Source: Aphelocoma coerulescens
Lineage: Eukaryota > Chordata > Aves > Passeriformes > Corvidae
Length of the DNA: 64,000 bases
Direction: 5' to 3'
NCBI RefSeq assembly: GCF_041296385.1
Contig: NC_091014.1
Location: 21,241,578 to 21,305,577 of the forward strand
Notes under the pieces: generated by a model
The model's database searches: none
The model's input: only the letters and a program-made list of their open reading frames with translations
What the model was told of the DNA's origin: nothing
Shown here: positions 1 to 13,200 of the stretch, piece by piece
How positions within the stretch are numbered: position 1 is the stretch's first letter
Layout of the letters: each line of letters starts with the position of its first letter
Program-made: the position numbers and the translations under genes

Positions 1-1659
1 AGTCTGCACTACCATACAGCCAGTGTTTACTGGCAGCTCTCAAGCAGAATCATGAGCACTGGATGGTGGGACATGTATTTAAATGCATGGCTCAGATGAT
101 ACAGAGTAAAGACTAACAATATCCGCATGAGAAAGGGACAACTTCACTAAAACTCTCAGCTATCCAAGAGTTCTCCTGTCCCCCATGCAGACTGACACAC
201 AAACAATATGTACTGCAGGACTTAAGAATAAAATAAGATCCTCTGGAAGCAATTCCAGACTTCTACGGATGTGTGGTTTATCAGCATCAGCAACAAGCAT
301 GTAATTTTCCCCACAAAAAACCCACCCAAAGCCCCCAGGTACAGTGTAAATTGAATGCATTGAGGCAAAGACTCAGGGAGAAAAATCAAGAAGTGAGCTG
401 AAACCCTCTGTGAAAGCCTTGAGGCACTTTCCTGGTGAGGCCTTCCAGTGCAATTGCTTCAAACATCAAGAAGCAAAGCAGAGCATGGATGCAGGTAAGA
501 GGAAACTGCTGAGTAGATTAAGGTGGAAGAGTGCACCTTGTTAGATGTAACTGTGCTGTTCATTTCACATTCAAACTTCCAGTATGCTGAATAGTGACGT
601 TGATGTTTGTTTTCAGGTCAAACTCTAATTTATCCTTCCTTCTTCCTCTTTTTGGTTATTCATCTCATCTTGTTTAGGTAAACAGACTTCCTGGTTTACA
701 AGAAGTCATTTTTTCCAAGCCAGTTCAGGAATGTATTACACTTTTGCAAAGTTCTACCTCTAAATTCACCATCTTAGATCTATTTGAGCTTTCTGAAACC
801 CTATAGTCTCTTTAACCCGCACAGCCTAAACCTCACAAAGTTGTTCAGACAAACAGATGCTGGAGATGCCAGAACCAGCTGCAAGCTCTTGTCCTGGTGC
901 TTTGAGTCTAAAGAAGTGTTCTGAGAAAAGAATCAGCACTTGTATGGGACCAGCAAATCTGGGCCATATCCCTTGGAAAAGCTTAACTCCTTCTTTTGAG
1001 ACTGCTTCTCACTGCCATAGTAACAAGCAAATCAGATAAAGTTAACAACAAATGAAAAAGCAGGACTGGCCTTTAGCCATGTTACTGCTCCACCTGCTCA
1101 GAGACCAGCCAAGCTGTCAGTGCTCCAGATGTACCGCAGAGCTGGATATTAAAATTTAGCATAAGTTCATTTCTATTTCACTAAGCAGGAGAATGGTTAT
1201 TGCCTGATCCTTCTTATAGTGAAACAATAGAAATGTCAGCAGAGGGTGACTGGATTATCAGAATTTAATTTCATTGGGACTGTACTTGAACTGCACTCAG
1301 GTTGGATAGAGAAATTGTGATGGGTAGGGAGACATAAAGCTTTCTCCTCCTGTTATGCAACAAATATAGGTATTTACTGTATAGCACAGACACTTGTGGA
1401 CCAGGGCATTTTTGTTTAGAAATAATTTTAAATTGAAACCATGACTTCCCTCTGAACTGGATTTTTGACCCATTTCATGAAAGTCTTGCACATTTGTCAC
1501 TTCTGAAATGTTCTGTGCTGGCAGACACGGGAAAAAGCATGAGTCTGAGCCCCAAATTGTTCTGACTATTGATTCTCATCAATCCACCTTTAAAAATAAA
1601 TCACACCATTCAGACTGGGTATCAACAAGCACCAAATATAGTAATATAGTACTACTTAT

Positions 1660-1895
1660 AGAATCACTGAATGGTTTGGGATAGAAGGGACCTTCATGGC
1701 TCACCTGGTCCACCCCCACCCCCCGCCCCCCGCCATGGGCAGGGACACTGTTCCCTAGATCAGGTTGCTCAAAGCCCCATACAACCTGGCCTTGAACAAT
1801 TTCAATCATGGGGCAGATACAGCTTTTCTGGGCAACTTCTTTTAGTGACTCACCACTCTTGTCATATAAAAAATTCTTCCTTATACCCAATCTAC
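1660..1895 (-). mobile_element. CR1 LINE fragment, 3' end
   Basis: From 1660 the sequence reads as the reverse complement of the avian CR1 3' region: a GAATCACTGAATGGTTTGGG terminus, the donor-like 'cacctggtccacc' block, 'gggcagggacactgttccct' and the 'ttcttcctta' block. It is 5'-truncated at about 1895, as most CR1 copies are. Unusually, the copy carries an expanded C-rich block at 1712-1734. Confidence 0.85.
1712..1734 (-). repeat. C-rich/G-rich tract with G-quadruplex potential on the minus strand
   Basis: Plus strand is almost pure C with two G and one A interruptions; the minus strand therefore holds runs of five to six G separated by single bases. It lies within the CR1 copy and probably arose by slippage of a shorter C run. 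Confidence 0.6.
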
Positions 1896-4138
1896 TTGAT
1901 AAGTGTTTTTGGAGGTAGATACTAATCACATGTACAAGGCTGAGACAGTGTGGCGTATGGTGATACCTCTGGTGTACACAGACACACCAGATGAGCATCT
2001 CCAGTGTCTCCTTGTGCACTTCTGCCCTGTGATGCCACACACTGCATTTAGAATAGTCACTGTTAAAAATGAAGCTATTCTGCTTCAAGTGTCCCGAGCT
2101 CACAATAAAAACAGTGGTAGTTACCAGCAGAAGGGTAGCCATCCAATGTGTCAAAGAAGCAGGGAAATACATAAGAGAAAATTTGTTTTAGGAGGGCTCT
2201 TGGAAAGAAGATTATTTTCTTTCCTTTGTATATACTGAGTAGAAGAGGTTTTACACAAAGCACAGATTTTGTATGTCTGCTGAGAGAAGTCACCAAAGAA
2301 CTGTCTGACAAAAGCACTGAAACAAGATTGAAGCTTTTAAGCCAACATTAGCTGATGCAACTGTCTGCTCTGATCTGCTCTGATTGTCTGTTCTCACGCC
2401 AAAGCATTGGTGTCACACTTGTAGAGGTGCACATCAATGTGACGCTCCTGTACTGACTTCAATCCTACTGCAGTCCAAAGTTGGCTTCATTTTCTGGTGG
2501 AATAAAGAGAAATGAAACTAGAAACCAGCATCACTATTTTAAAGTTTGAATTGTATTACTTGTCATTGCTTCACATACTGTAAATAGAGTCCACATGGAA
2601 AGATTTTTGCAGTAAATAAAAATGCTCTTTATCAGCAGTTGGCTTAGGCATCTGATTTTTCAGTAACCTCAATGCAGGCAGAGACTGACACACAGGAACT
2701 CTTGTACTTACAGGGGATCATCCACCTAGTTGATTCTGGTGCACAGCTACATTTCCTAGCACCTCCCTGATAGGCAATTAAGAATCTTTCCCTGAAGTGG
2801 CCAAAAGCAGTGGCTCCTTACATCCTTCTGAGGTGGGCTGAGCAGGGAATCACACCAAAACAAGTCCAAAGACAGGCTTTGAATCCTGCCTGGTTCAACT
2901 TACATTTCAACCCACTCTATAATAACTTTATGTGCTTTCCATGAAAATCTTTATACACAGAAGGATGGGAGAACTGGTGCAAAACATACCCAACGGATTC
3001 ATGTCAAAATCTCACGTAGGGCTTACTGTCATAGTCTATGTCCTAGAGACCACAAACATACACATGGCAGATTATATCATTGCTCTCTGGTTAAGATCAT
3101 AACCTATATTTCTGCAAAGGAACAGATGACATATTCAAGCAGAAAAAGTAGGGCTTTTTTGCAGCTGTATCACCAGAGAGAGGAGGTATTTGCTTGGAAA
3201 TTATGGAAAACCCACTTCTAGCCCATTTTGTGAAAACAATATCCTTTTCTCAGTAAAATGTCATTCTTGACTTATTCCACTGTTTAATGCTGACTCCTTT
3301 CCTTTACTTCTCATCAAGAATTAATGAGACAGAAGTTTAAATAAGGGAGAAGATAAAAGCCTAACACACAAGTTATGTTTTATAGTTTTATATCTTATAA
3401 GTGTAATTTTAAGTATCAGTATGGGAACTGATATTATTTAAACCTCTCAACTATCACATGATCTTATAAAATTTGAAGACCTCATAGATACAGATAAAAC
3501 TGCTTGCTGCTAAAACCACAATCCAGACGAGCTATAAGCTAGGGCCACATTTAGAGCAAAGCAATTAACATGGAAATGAAATTCTCTTTCATAGTCACAC
3601 TGAAAACAAAGCATATAAGTAATATGAACACATATCATGCTGTCTGTGGCTCTGCATGCCATACTTTTGAATGAAATAAATTATTAAAGAAATTAATGAA
3701 CCTTCATTACTTATTCTTCAGCTGCTCTGCATCCATTCTTCTAATTAAGAACATTGCCTAGACTAAATATTGTGATTAAAATAGTGCACCATGTGTCTGG
3801 AGAATACCTAATTTTTCGCAGTGCTGACTTCTTTTTTATTTAATAGTGATACTTAAGAAATATTACATCACTAATGAGTAGGTTTATTCCAGTTGCTTTT
3901 ATACCACATCTTTATTTTGAATGACAAACATCATCATCCTATTTTGAGACTATGGATCTATTTATCAGAATTGATTTCTGGTACACCTTTTGTATATAGA
4001 AATTCTGGAATTAAGTGTTTTCTAATGTTCTTGAATGACAGTGCTATTGATGAAAGACTAATGCAAACACAACTGATTCTGTGCTTAACTTAAACCATGC
4101 ACAAAGTATAAAACAGGTCTCTAAAAAATTGCACTTAC

Positions 4139-4247
4139 CTGGTATGTAAACAAAACTTCACTTGGTGATTTACCTAATTTTCCATTGATATTAACTTCAA
4201 TTTGACCTTGTTGTGGTTCATTCATTGGTCCAACTTGACACACAATC
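4139..4247 (-). CDS. PLXNB2: PLXNB2 coding exon 14 (end of first IPT), last exon in window
   Basis: Acceptor TTTTAG precedes GATTGT; donor GTAAGT follows TACCAG in phase 0. Residues 864-900 read [20 protein letters not shown] and end SEVLFTYQ, the last strands of the first IPT domain. The strong donor shows that the message continues to another exon, which I could not find in the remaining 4138 bases, so it should lie to the left of this window. Confidence 0.92.
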
Positions 4248-7200
4248 CTAAAAAGAAAGAATGTAAGCTTATCTGTTAGAAGTAACAGCTGCAATACCAA
4301 TGCAATATATGTGACCTACCACACACACTGCCAGCAAAAGCACCAACTTTGCTTTATCCTATACAATGTAATCCAATGCTGCCTCAGATTTTCAGCAAAA
4401 CCACCCAAGAATAGTTTGCTCGTCTATCTAAAGGCTGGTAAAACCGAAACCTGAGCACTGTACACAGCAACTTTAGCAGTCCATTAGTAGAAGTGCCTTC
4501 TGCAGATGACTCAAATTCAGCCCATAAGTCAGTTGAACCTCTGCAACCCGACACAAGATTTACAGTGGACTTTGTGATGTTAAAAAAAACCAAACCCACA
4601 AAGGAGCCCCCACCTCCATGAGGCAAACATCAGATCACCAGCTGTCTTATAATTTTGTGTGTTTTAACTGCTGATAATTTCGCTGTGCATCTTGCCACCT
4701 TTCAGCTTCAAACTACTGCCTTTTCACACCTATGATCAAAATCCTTTCAGAATTACTGTTCTCTGAAAATAAATTCACAGATAACACATGCAAAATCAGA
4801 GGTCAAGGAACACTGGCCAAGAAAACACTGCCTTAGAATTAACAGTGCTGCTGAGTGATAGCTAGGATGTTTAAACTTTTATTTCAAACAGGTAAACCAC
4901 AGAATGAAAGCATGAAAAGGCAATAAGGATTCGACACACTTGAAAACTGGGATGAATGCTTAATGGAGAGCTGATAATACAGTTAGATAAGGAGTGTATA
5001 GTGCTTGCAGCCTGCTCAGTCAGACGGTTTCATATAGGACACGCCCTGAGGATCTCTGCTCATTTCTGTCGCTCTTTCACTCCAGGATTATTGCTATTCT
5101 TCCTTAAGCAGTGCACGACTGCTTAAAAAAACCCAAAGTAGCAAAAAACCCTCAACGACTCCAAATTACTGGGTATAATGTACTTAAATTGAGACTTATA
5201 ATAAAAGGATTGTCAAGTCCCTCTGCAGATCACTCCAGACTTTTTTCCTGGGTACTGGCAAATGGACAAAATTCTCTGAATTCTTGCATGTCCTGGCATG
5301 TGTAGGGCTGCCTGAGCCTGTTCCTCATCATCTCTCTACTGTATTCTTGGAAGTTGTATCTTCATGTCAGGCAGAAACAGGAAACTGTGCCTTTGGAGGA
5401 ATTTTTACCATATGTCAAGCTAGGGAAAGCAGTCGGGGGCCGGGGCTGGGGGATGTGGGGGAAACACCGTAGCAGGGATTTTAATTGGAAAAGTTCCCTC
5501 CCCTCCCCAGCGCTGGCATTGCCTCCCTTCCCCCACATTACTAATGGAAAACTACAAAGAATGAGAACAGACTTCTGGAAGGCCAACAATTAAATCACTG
5601 CAGAGCCAGAAAGCACCCTTAACTGTCTTAAATCTTGCTGTGCATGGGAGAAACTGTCTCCTAAAAAGACTAGCATTTTACTGCATAAGGATAGGGGAGC
5701 CAGACAAGGCACTTTTTATTATTTTCTAATTTAATTTTATAAAAAAAGTTAATAATAAAACAAAAGAACAGAGGAAGACAAAGACAGAAAATTATAGATA
5801 TCTGTTTGAAGATTTTGATAACTTCTTTTTAAAGGCTTCCCTAGTTGAGAACATCCTTCAAAACCCACTAATTTGTTGATAAATGACATGATGCAAGTTG
5901 CATTTGTTCTCACCCATTACTACACTGCCAGAACTTAGGAAACCAGTAATGTTGCTATGATACAAGGAACCAGTCATCTCAGTTCTGGCTCCTTTCCATG
6001 TATTTAAAAATATCAAAAAGCTTTAGAAAAAGCCAAGAGGATGGGGAAATTCTTGTAAGACTATGTTGCAATTCAGTGCAGCTTTTGCAAACACTGAAAA
6101 CAGGGAATGGAGAAAGATGACCGTAAAAAAGTTTGTAATTCTGTGGATTGGAAGTACATGTAAATCCAGGAGAGATGGCAATAAAATTGGGAAGCAGTAA
6201 GAAATAAACAGCTATTCTTTAGCTTCTTCAGTCCTAGAGGCCTGGGAAGCTTCTAAATGCCTGATCCACACATTGACTAAAGTTAAATATTTTTCAAAAG
6301 AAAAAAAAACATCACTTAGGCATTTTCAAAGTCCCTTTCAAAACAGGCCACAGGAATAGCAAAAAGTTACTGTGTTACACGTTAATTTATAAGAAGGGAA
6401 AGAAATCCAAGGTTTCAATTGCAGCTTTCAAAACTGAATGAAAGAAAAATCACACCGCCTAAAATATGTCATTACTCTTAACATTACTACTGAACCTTCC
6501 TGCTATGCTTTTCATCAGCTAATATCAAAAGGGTATTTCCCTCTTGAAATTAGAAGCTTGATATAATCTGTAGTAAACACCTAGATACCTACCAAGAAGA
6601 ATTTAGGCATTCTGTTTTAATTTTTGGCACCGCTTAAGAGCGTGACAAGTAATCTGCAAAACATCTACCAACCTGCTTAGGCACTTCAACACCCATGGAC
6701 TTGTTGGCTTTGAGATGAAACTTAGTCATCTACAGCTAAACCTGAACTCTGGGCTCCCTCCCTGCCCCCAGGAAAGAAACTCTATGGCTGGACTAAACAG
6801 ATTTAAGCTTCCTTTTTCTTTGCCTGCTTTCCCATAAATCTTGTATGCTTGGCTTCATTGTGGTTCAGATTTAGCAAAGCCATGATGACTAGATGTACAT
6901 GTAGAATGCCTTTAATTTAAAAACAAATAGTTTTGATATACGTACAGTAATAGTTTATGAAAGTTTTTCAATCAAGTAAGGAAAAAACTTCAGTCAGAAG
7001 CAGGATGGTAGTACACCATTGTAAATTTGTTGCTGTATTACAATCTATAAAAATTTTAAATAAAGAGTCAGACATGTTACTATGAAATATTGCAGGTATG
7101 TCACACTAGTTCTTTTTCAAATGGTAACATTTGTAACCACAAGAAGATCATCTTTTCTTGAAAACGCACAGAAGTTCCTTTTTTCTTCTAAAATCTTATG

Positions 7201-10200
7201 AAAAGCATCCATCAATTACCTTGTGGAAACAGAGTAGAACTCCTCTTTAAAAAGACATTCCTTGTCTGCCACTGTTATATTTTTTACATCTTCTGCTTTT
7301 ATTCCCAAATTAGATCCCATTATGGTCAAAAGAACTCCACCACTTAGTGGTCCAGTTTTTGGCTCAATCTGTGTTTGCATGAGGGACAGAGGGAAAAAAA
7401 AAAGCAAAATTAAATACTGTGGTGACTATGTTGATCTTCTATATTATTTAAATCTACTTTGACTTAGCAACATTTGAAATGCAGATGTTTCTTGTCGGAC
7501 ATACAAAAAAACATGCTATGCAACTTTTTAATTTTAATCAATCATCTGTTAGCTCAGAACTAGTATTCAACAGCTGCAGATTTTATGTCTCCTGTGGCAG
7601 ACTGTTACGTACAAAACTCTTGCCTGATGTTTATTCTGTTTTAAGTTTGCTTCCTCCACTAAAGTACTGTGATTTTGAAAAGCAAATGGATTGCACTCTT
7701 CTCACAGTCCTTCCACAGAGCTTTTCCAGCATTTTGTTGTCATGATTTTATCCCTTTAGGTTCACAGCAGAGCAGTGCACCTTCCTAACACACAGTGCTT
7801 TCCCATATAGTGCCTTCAAAAGTTCCTCCATTCCCTTGATTTTCCTTACTGCATCTCATGGTAGGGTGCTGCAGCATGGGCTGATGCTTATTGAGTAATT
7901 TGCAAATAAAATGAGGACAGAGAAGATCCTGCCATTGCAGTGGACACCTCAGACTGAAATATGTCCCTGACAGGCACTTAAATTCAGAATATTTATTGAA
8001 AGGCTAACCTGCTTTCCTACATAATGCTGGGAGCACCTCCAGCAAGACCTTTTCAGATCTTCAGCTTTGGAGGGCTGCAAGTTTGCCATCAAGACAAGGG
8101 AGGTTCCACTTCACTGTCTGCTCCATCAAAATCAGTCTCTTAGGTCTAAGCAAGTCTGAGCACAGAGACATGGCTGCCTCTGCTGGCTGCCTAGCCCAGC
8201 TCCAGAATCACTTGCTCCATTTTCCCAGTGCTTCAACTTCCTAAACTTCTGCCCACTGGATGTACATTTGCACTCAACCCATAAACAAACTAGCTGAAAA
8301 ATTATTCAACTGTTTGTCTAGCTGTTTCCAAATGTTATGTTCATATCTAAAGCTAATGTAAGCTCTGAAAACCTAATATATTTTAGTATGTTTTTTAATG
8401 CAAAAGAATGTACAAACAGTATCCCAAGTGAAAACCCTTTTTTTCTTAATTTTCCTTTTCCTTTCTTCTCAAATCATGTTTACCTGGGCACAGGTATTAC
8501 ACAAGTATTCTTCTCCACATTTTCTGTCGAGATTCCAGGGTATTTACCTTCCTTGGCAGTCTTCAGCTGCTTAACAGCCATTTCATCTTAGCTTTACCCT
8601 CATGGCCAACCTTCCCCTGTGTACTGCAGGTCTGCCAGTAGGCACAGCCTCCAGGGTTGCCGTGTCTCTACCAGTTTGAGCCACAGGTTTCACACACAGT
8701 TCCTACTGAGTGAAACATCCCTGTTCCAACTCTCAACCTCTGTCATACAGTTACCACATTTTGTTTATGGCTTGGGATATGTTCTCATCAAACAATGTGT
8801 CTGAGTTTTGAAGTACTGATACCACTACTGCAGCAATTTAGATTTGCCCAGTGGATGCATGTATCACTCTTTTCTCAACAATTATGCCCATAAAAGCAGC
8901 ATTTGGCTTGTTTCTGAAGAGGACATGGATTTATGACTTTCTTTCCCTGCTGATCCATGAAGGTGGAAACAATCTTCCCTGACCCTGTGTGAAGGCTCCA
9001 ACTACAGAGTAAGTCAGGGGTGCACATATGGCCTCTCTGATTTCTTACATTCAATTCCTACAGCTTCGGGTTTGATGCTGGTGTGGACTGAACAATATCA
9101 CTGACACCTGGAAAACATTTTGTGACTCAGAAACAATCTGCTCCCTTAATAAATACTCTTTAAAACTCTAGCTTGAAGCCTGTAAATGAGCCTGTTATGT
9201 ACTTGTAGTTCCAGGAGCAGTGAACCTCTCTTACAGACTCATTTCAGGTAGAAAGGACTTTATGAGAGAAAAAAGCCATGCTATTCTAATCATTCTTATG
9301 CAAGAATCAAGTGCCACGTTTTAAGCATGCACTGCTAGCCTGGCTTCTGACACAGCGAGGACAAGGCTTGAAAAACAAGGAGGCTCAAAGACTCCATTCA
9401 GTCTCTTATTTTGAGTCTTTACAAATCTCTCACACACATCACTACTGACATTATTTCCTTTCAGCGCTTTCAGAGGCTTACTTAACACCCTAGGAAAAAA
9501 CCTGCCTTTCAGTATGAGCTTGCTTGGCTCCTTTCTCCTGAAAAATATTACACTGGTAGGGAGAGAAAAAAAGCAATCTTACGTGAGTGATCTCTGGAGG
9601 AGGACACGTGTTGGTGGGGGGAGCGTGACAGAGTTTTTCATACACGCACTTGCTGGGCTTGCCATCTTCTTCACACCAGACACACTTATAGTTGGGATCG
9701 GCAGCAAGGCATAAGCTGCAGTCGCTTCGTCCGTAGGAGCAGTTGTACAGAGTCACTGAAAGATGAACAACAAACACACTTAGACATTTATCTCTGTTTC
9801 AGGGGTATTCAATGTCCTTTAGGAAGGAAAACTAACCCTGTGTATAAAGTTCAGTGGAGTCGCGTGAGTAATATGTACAGTCTGTACTTAACCCCTGAAT
9901 GATGCTGAGAGAAAATTGTATTTTTCCTCTATGGAAAAACCTGACATTTATCCATGTGTAGAGTATGACTACTATCAAGTAAACCCCAAATATATTTTTG
10001 TCACTCAGCAGTGATATGGGATACACATCATAAAGTCACCCCAAGACACACTGTCAAAACATTCAAGTACAAAGTCCTTACTTTGACTGAGCTCAATAAC
10101 ACATACAGCTGTTCAAAGATTAATTCAAAATCGGGTCTTCCTGGAGCATCCTAAGTCAGATATGGAAGGTATAAACTCTGCATGGGTGTCAGTAGGGGCA

Positions 10201-13200
10201 GACATCAGCTGGCATGGGACCTCTCCCTGTTGCAGAATTAAAGGAAGAGTGCTGCCTTTGTAGGCTGTTCCAGGATGTTTGGGACTTTTCATAATCACCA
10301 CTAATGCCTGAACCAAATAGAAAGTTAACACTTTATTAAGTGTTAGCCTTTGTTCAAGTTAATACCTCTGCATTTCTTCATTCTTCTCTATTTTCTTGCT
10401 TTTGTCTTCCCTTTTGTCTTGAACTGTCATCCTGATGTACACCTGATTCCTTCTGTATTGGGGTTTAGTTCTAGCTTTTCTGAGCCAAGAAATCGTGTCT
10501 GAAAGTCGCGATACTCTTACTGATAAAACAGAGACCAACTGTCCCAGACACTAAGCTTGTTTCGGCCCCCATCAATCTTTAGCGTGATGCGCAGTCACTG
10601 AATGAAATAATTTTCCCAAATAGATGCAAAGCCTTGAGACATACCTCAGTGGTTCAACACCACAAGGAGAGCCTGGGTTTGCAAAAAAGCATATGGAGAT
10701 GCGCTTGAGAACTAGTCCAGAAGAAAACAGACTGAAAATATGCCACATGTTTCTCTAGTGGAAATGTGCAAGTTGCACAGATTGCCCAGCATGTGAGTGC
10801 TGTGCCTCCCTGGACAGGTGGGATGATTATTGTAAAGAGGAAAACATCTTGCTCCCTGCTTTTCTGCTCCTTCTTTTCCCCCTGCTTCTTTCTACTCTTT
10901 GCTGCTCTGTATTTCTGGCCACACAGCCTCTCACCCTCTGCCACTGAGGCCCTGGCAATTTTTGAGTCTTGTAAATTAACTTAACTTACCAGAACAGCAG
11001 AAAGCCTTTTAGGTTTCCTCCTGTGCTCTTTCAAGAATTAAATGTGTTTACAGATGGGAATGGGGTATACAAGACAGAGACTCAACATCTTCCCCTTCCC
11101 TTCAGTAATCTCAAGAAACAGTAGCCTTGGTGACACTGGATTTTTTTCAAACGAGGTTCATATTTAAAGATGCAGGAAACATAGGAAAGTATGTGGACAA
11201 GGGTAAATCCCTTTGAGATGCATATAGTAAAGGCCACTAAAAAAGTTTTCAAACAAGCTTTTACTCTCAGAGGAGCAGAACTCTAGGAAGGACACTGGCA
11301 AAACCACCCTCCAGTCACTAATATTTCAATACACTTGGTAACTTCCTAGATAACAGCAGCAGCAGCAGTAGCTTTTGAAATCTAGTTCCAAGAGACTACC
11401 ATGTCAGATTTCTACTGAAATGAAAACGTAAAATGAAAATGCTACTTTTCCATTATTTTTTCAGCAGTGGCCTTATTCCCCTGCTAGGCATGAACAATAT
11501 TGCAGATGCCCAAATCTTGGCTAGTCTCTGCCAGTTGCAGGAGAACATGTAATCCCATACAGGCAGTTTTTGTCTAAATGCTGTATATTTAAAACCCTCA
11601 GCATTCAGTTTCACAGCTAGTCTTTAATACAATAACAGGTTTTATTTCTTTCTCTTACAATGAAGGGTTAAATCAATGACAAAGCCTGATTTTAACCCTT
11701 CCTATGTCTAATCAGCATATCCACTTGATTTCAAGTATCTTTACCAGCAGAAAATCAGCTGAAGTATCGTTAGAGGTGTATGCAAAAGTGAGGGACTTTG
11801 GCATTTGTAAAAATGAATCAGTGAGAAAGAGAATCCATTTGATTCAATCTCTACCTCGAATTTCCAAGGAATTGATGAGCACAAAGCAGGAGTAGCATCA
11901 TTTGCTTCATAAACTGAGCACACAAATATGGAAGGCACTGAGCAACAAACATAAATGAAACAATATTTCCTGCAGTTTGTGTGTCAGCTATCCACTCGTG
12001 TGCTGGATGTAGACATAGGGCTGGGGAAAAGCACCAGACTGACAGCCCTGGTATGCTGCTGTTTGCTTTGTGCACAGTGGCATGGAAAAGTATCCATGCT
12101 ATGAATTGCTTCTATAGGAACCAGATTGGTTCTTATTCCAGCACTCTGAAAGATTGCTCCTGCACAGACATGACAACAGGAAATATTGTTGAGCAAATCT
12201 TCCCCTTGACTTCCTAAACCTGGTATTTCCTACCCAGATGACCACATGGCCACCAGGTACAGCATGGGAATATGTTTACTGAATTACTTTATTATCCTTC
12301 ATTGGCTAGACAGGGATTCTTATTCCATCCCTCAATAAACAATGTCACCACTGCAAAGTCTTGATGTCCCTCACATCCAGCTGCATAAATGCAATGAAGA
12401 AAGCCATGGCCTTAAAACATTAACCACTCCCCTTGTTCACTGATCAGCTCATTATATGTACCAGCAGCAAGCCACTCATTAGATTCAGACTCTTATCCAT
12501 CACCTTGAGATACCAGCTGTGATATCATTGATAAAAAGGACAAAGGATAAAAGGGATATATTGGATTTCACACTGTTCAGAACCCCTGATGGCTTGAGAT
12601 GTAAAAATGCTATCATAACTTAGTATTCACTGAGTGTTATACAAAGAAAGGGTTCTTTCACTGTCAGGTTCAAAGGTACTTCTCAGCAGCAGCCATATAC
12701 CCAAAGCCAATTCTTTTCAAGATGCATAAAAACACATTCCACTCTGAATTTCATATGGCAAGGGAATCTGAAAGTCAGAAAGAATTTAGATTTTAAAAAA
12801 TACCTTTTATACTAAAAAGAGACATTTGTTGATAATTTTTCAATTCCCCTCTTGCAAGGGTTCTGTATTTCCATTTGAATGATAACATTTCTTTAATAAT
12901 ATAACTACCTTTTTTTTTTCTTTAATGTTTTTCCCTGACTTGGAAAAAATATGTTGGGCACATTTGGTCAAAATTTTGCAGTTTTAAACCCGACACGACT
13001 GGAATGGAAATTAAGACAGTGTGAGATTGTAATATGACCTCCCTGTAACATTCATGCCAGGTCCTCTTTTAACACTGCACACAAAGCTATAAGGAAAATC
13101 TTCTAAAAAACAGAGTTCATGCTGCCAATATGAAAGGGAATAAATTTCAATATTGTACAGCTGGAAAAATATGGTCTGAAGATTTAATCAGCGGAGGAAA

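Larger units (their letters stand above)
1..4138 (-). other. PLXNB2 intron 14 (incomplete)
   Basis: I found no coding segment that continues the IPT domain, and no tRNA or other RNA gene. It contains one CR1 copy (1660-1895). The 197-codon frame opposite 1579-2172 runs through that CR1 and has no plexin similarity. The rest is AT-rich intron sequence without a recognisable motif. Confidence 0.6.

Noticed and set aside
1579..2172. 197-codon minus-strand open frame
   Set aside because: Half of it runs through a CR1 copy and the rest has no plexin or other domain; no splice signals support it as an exon.
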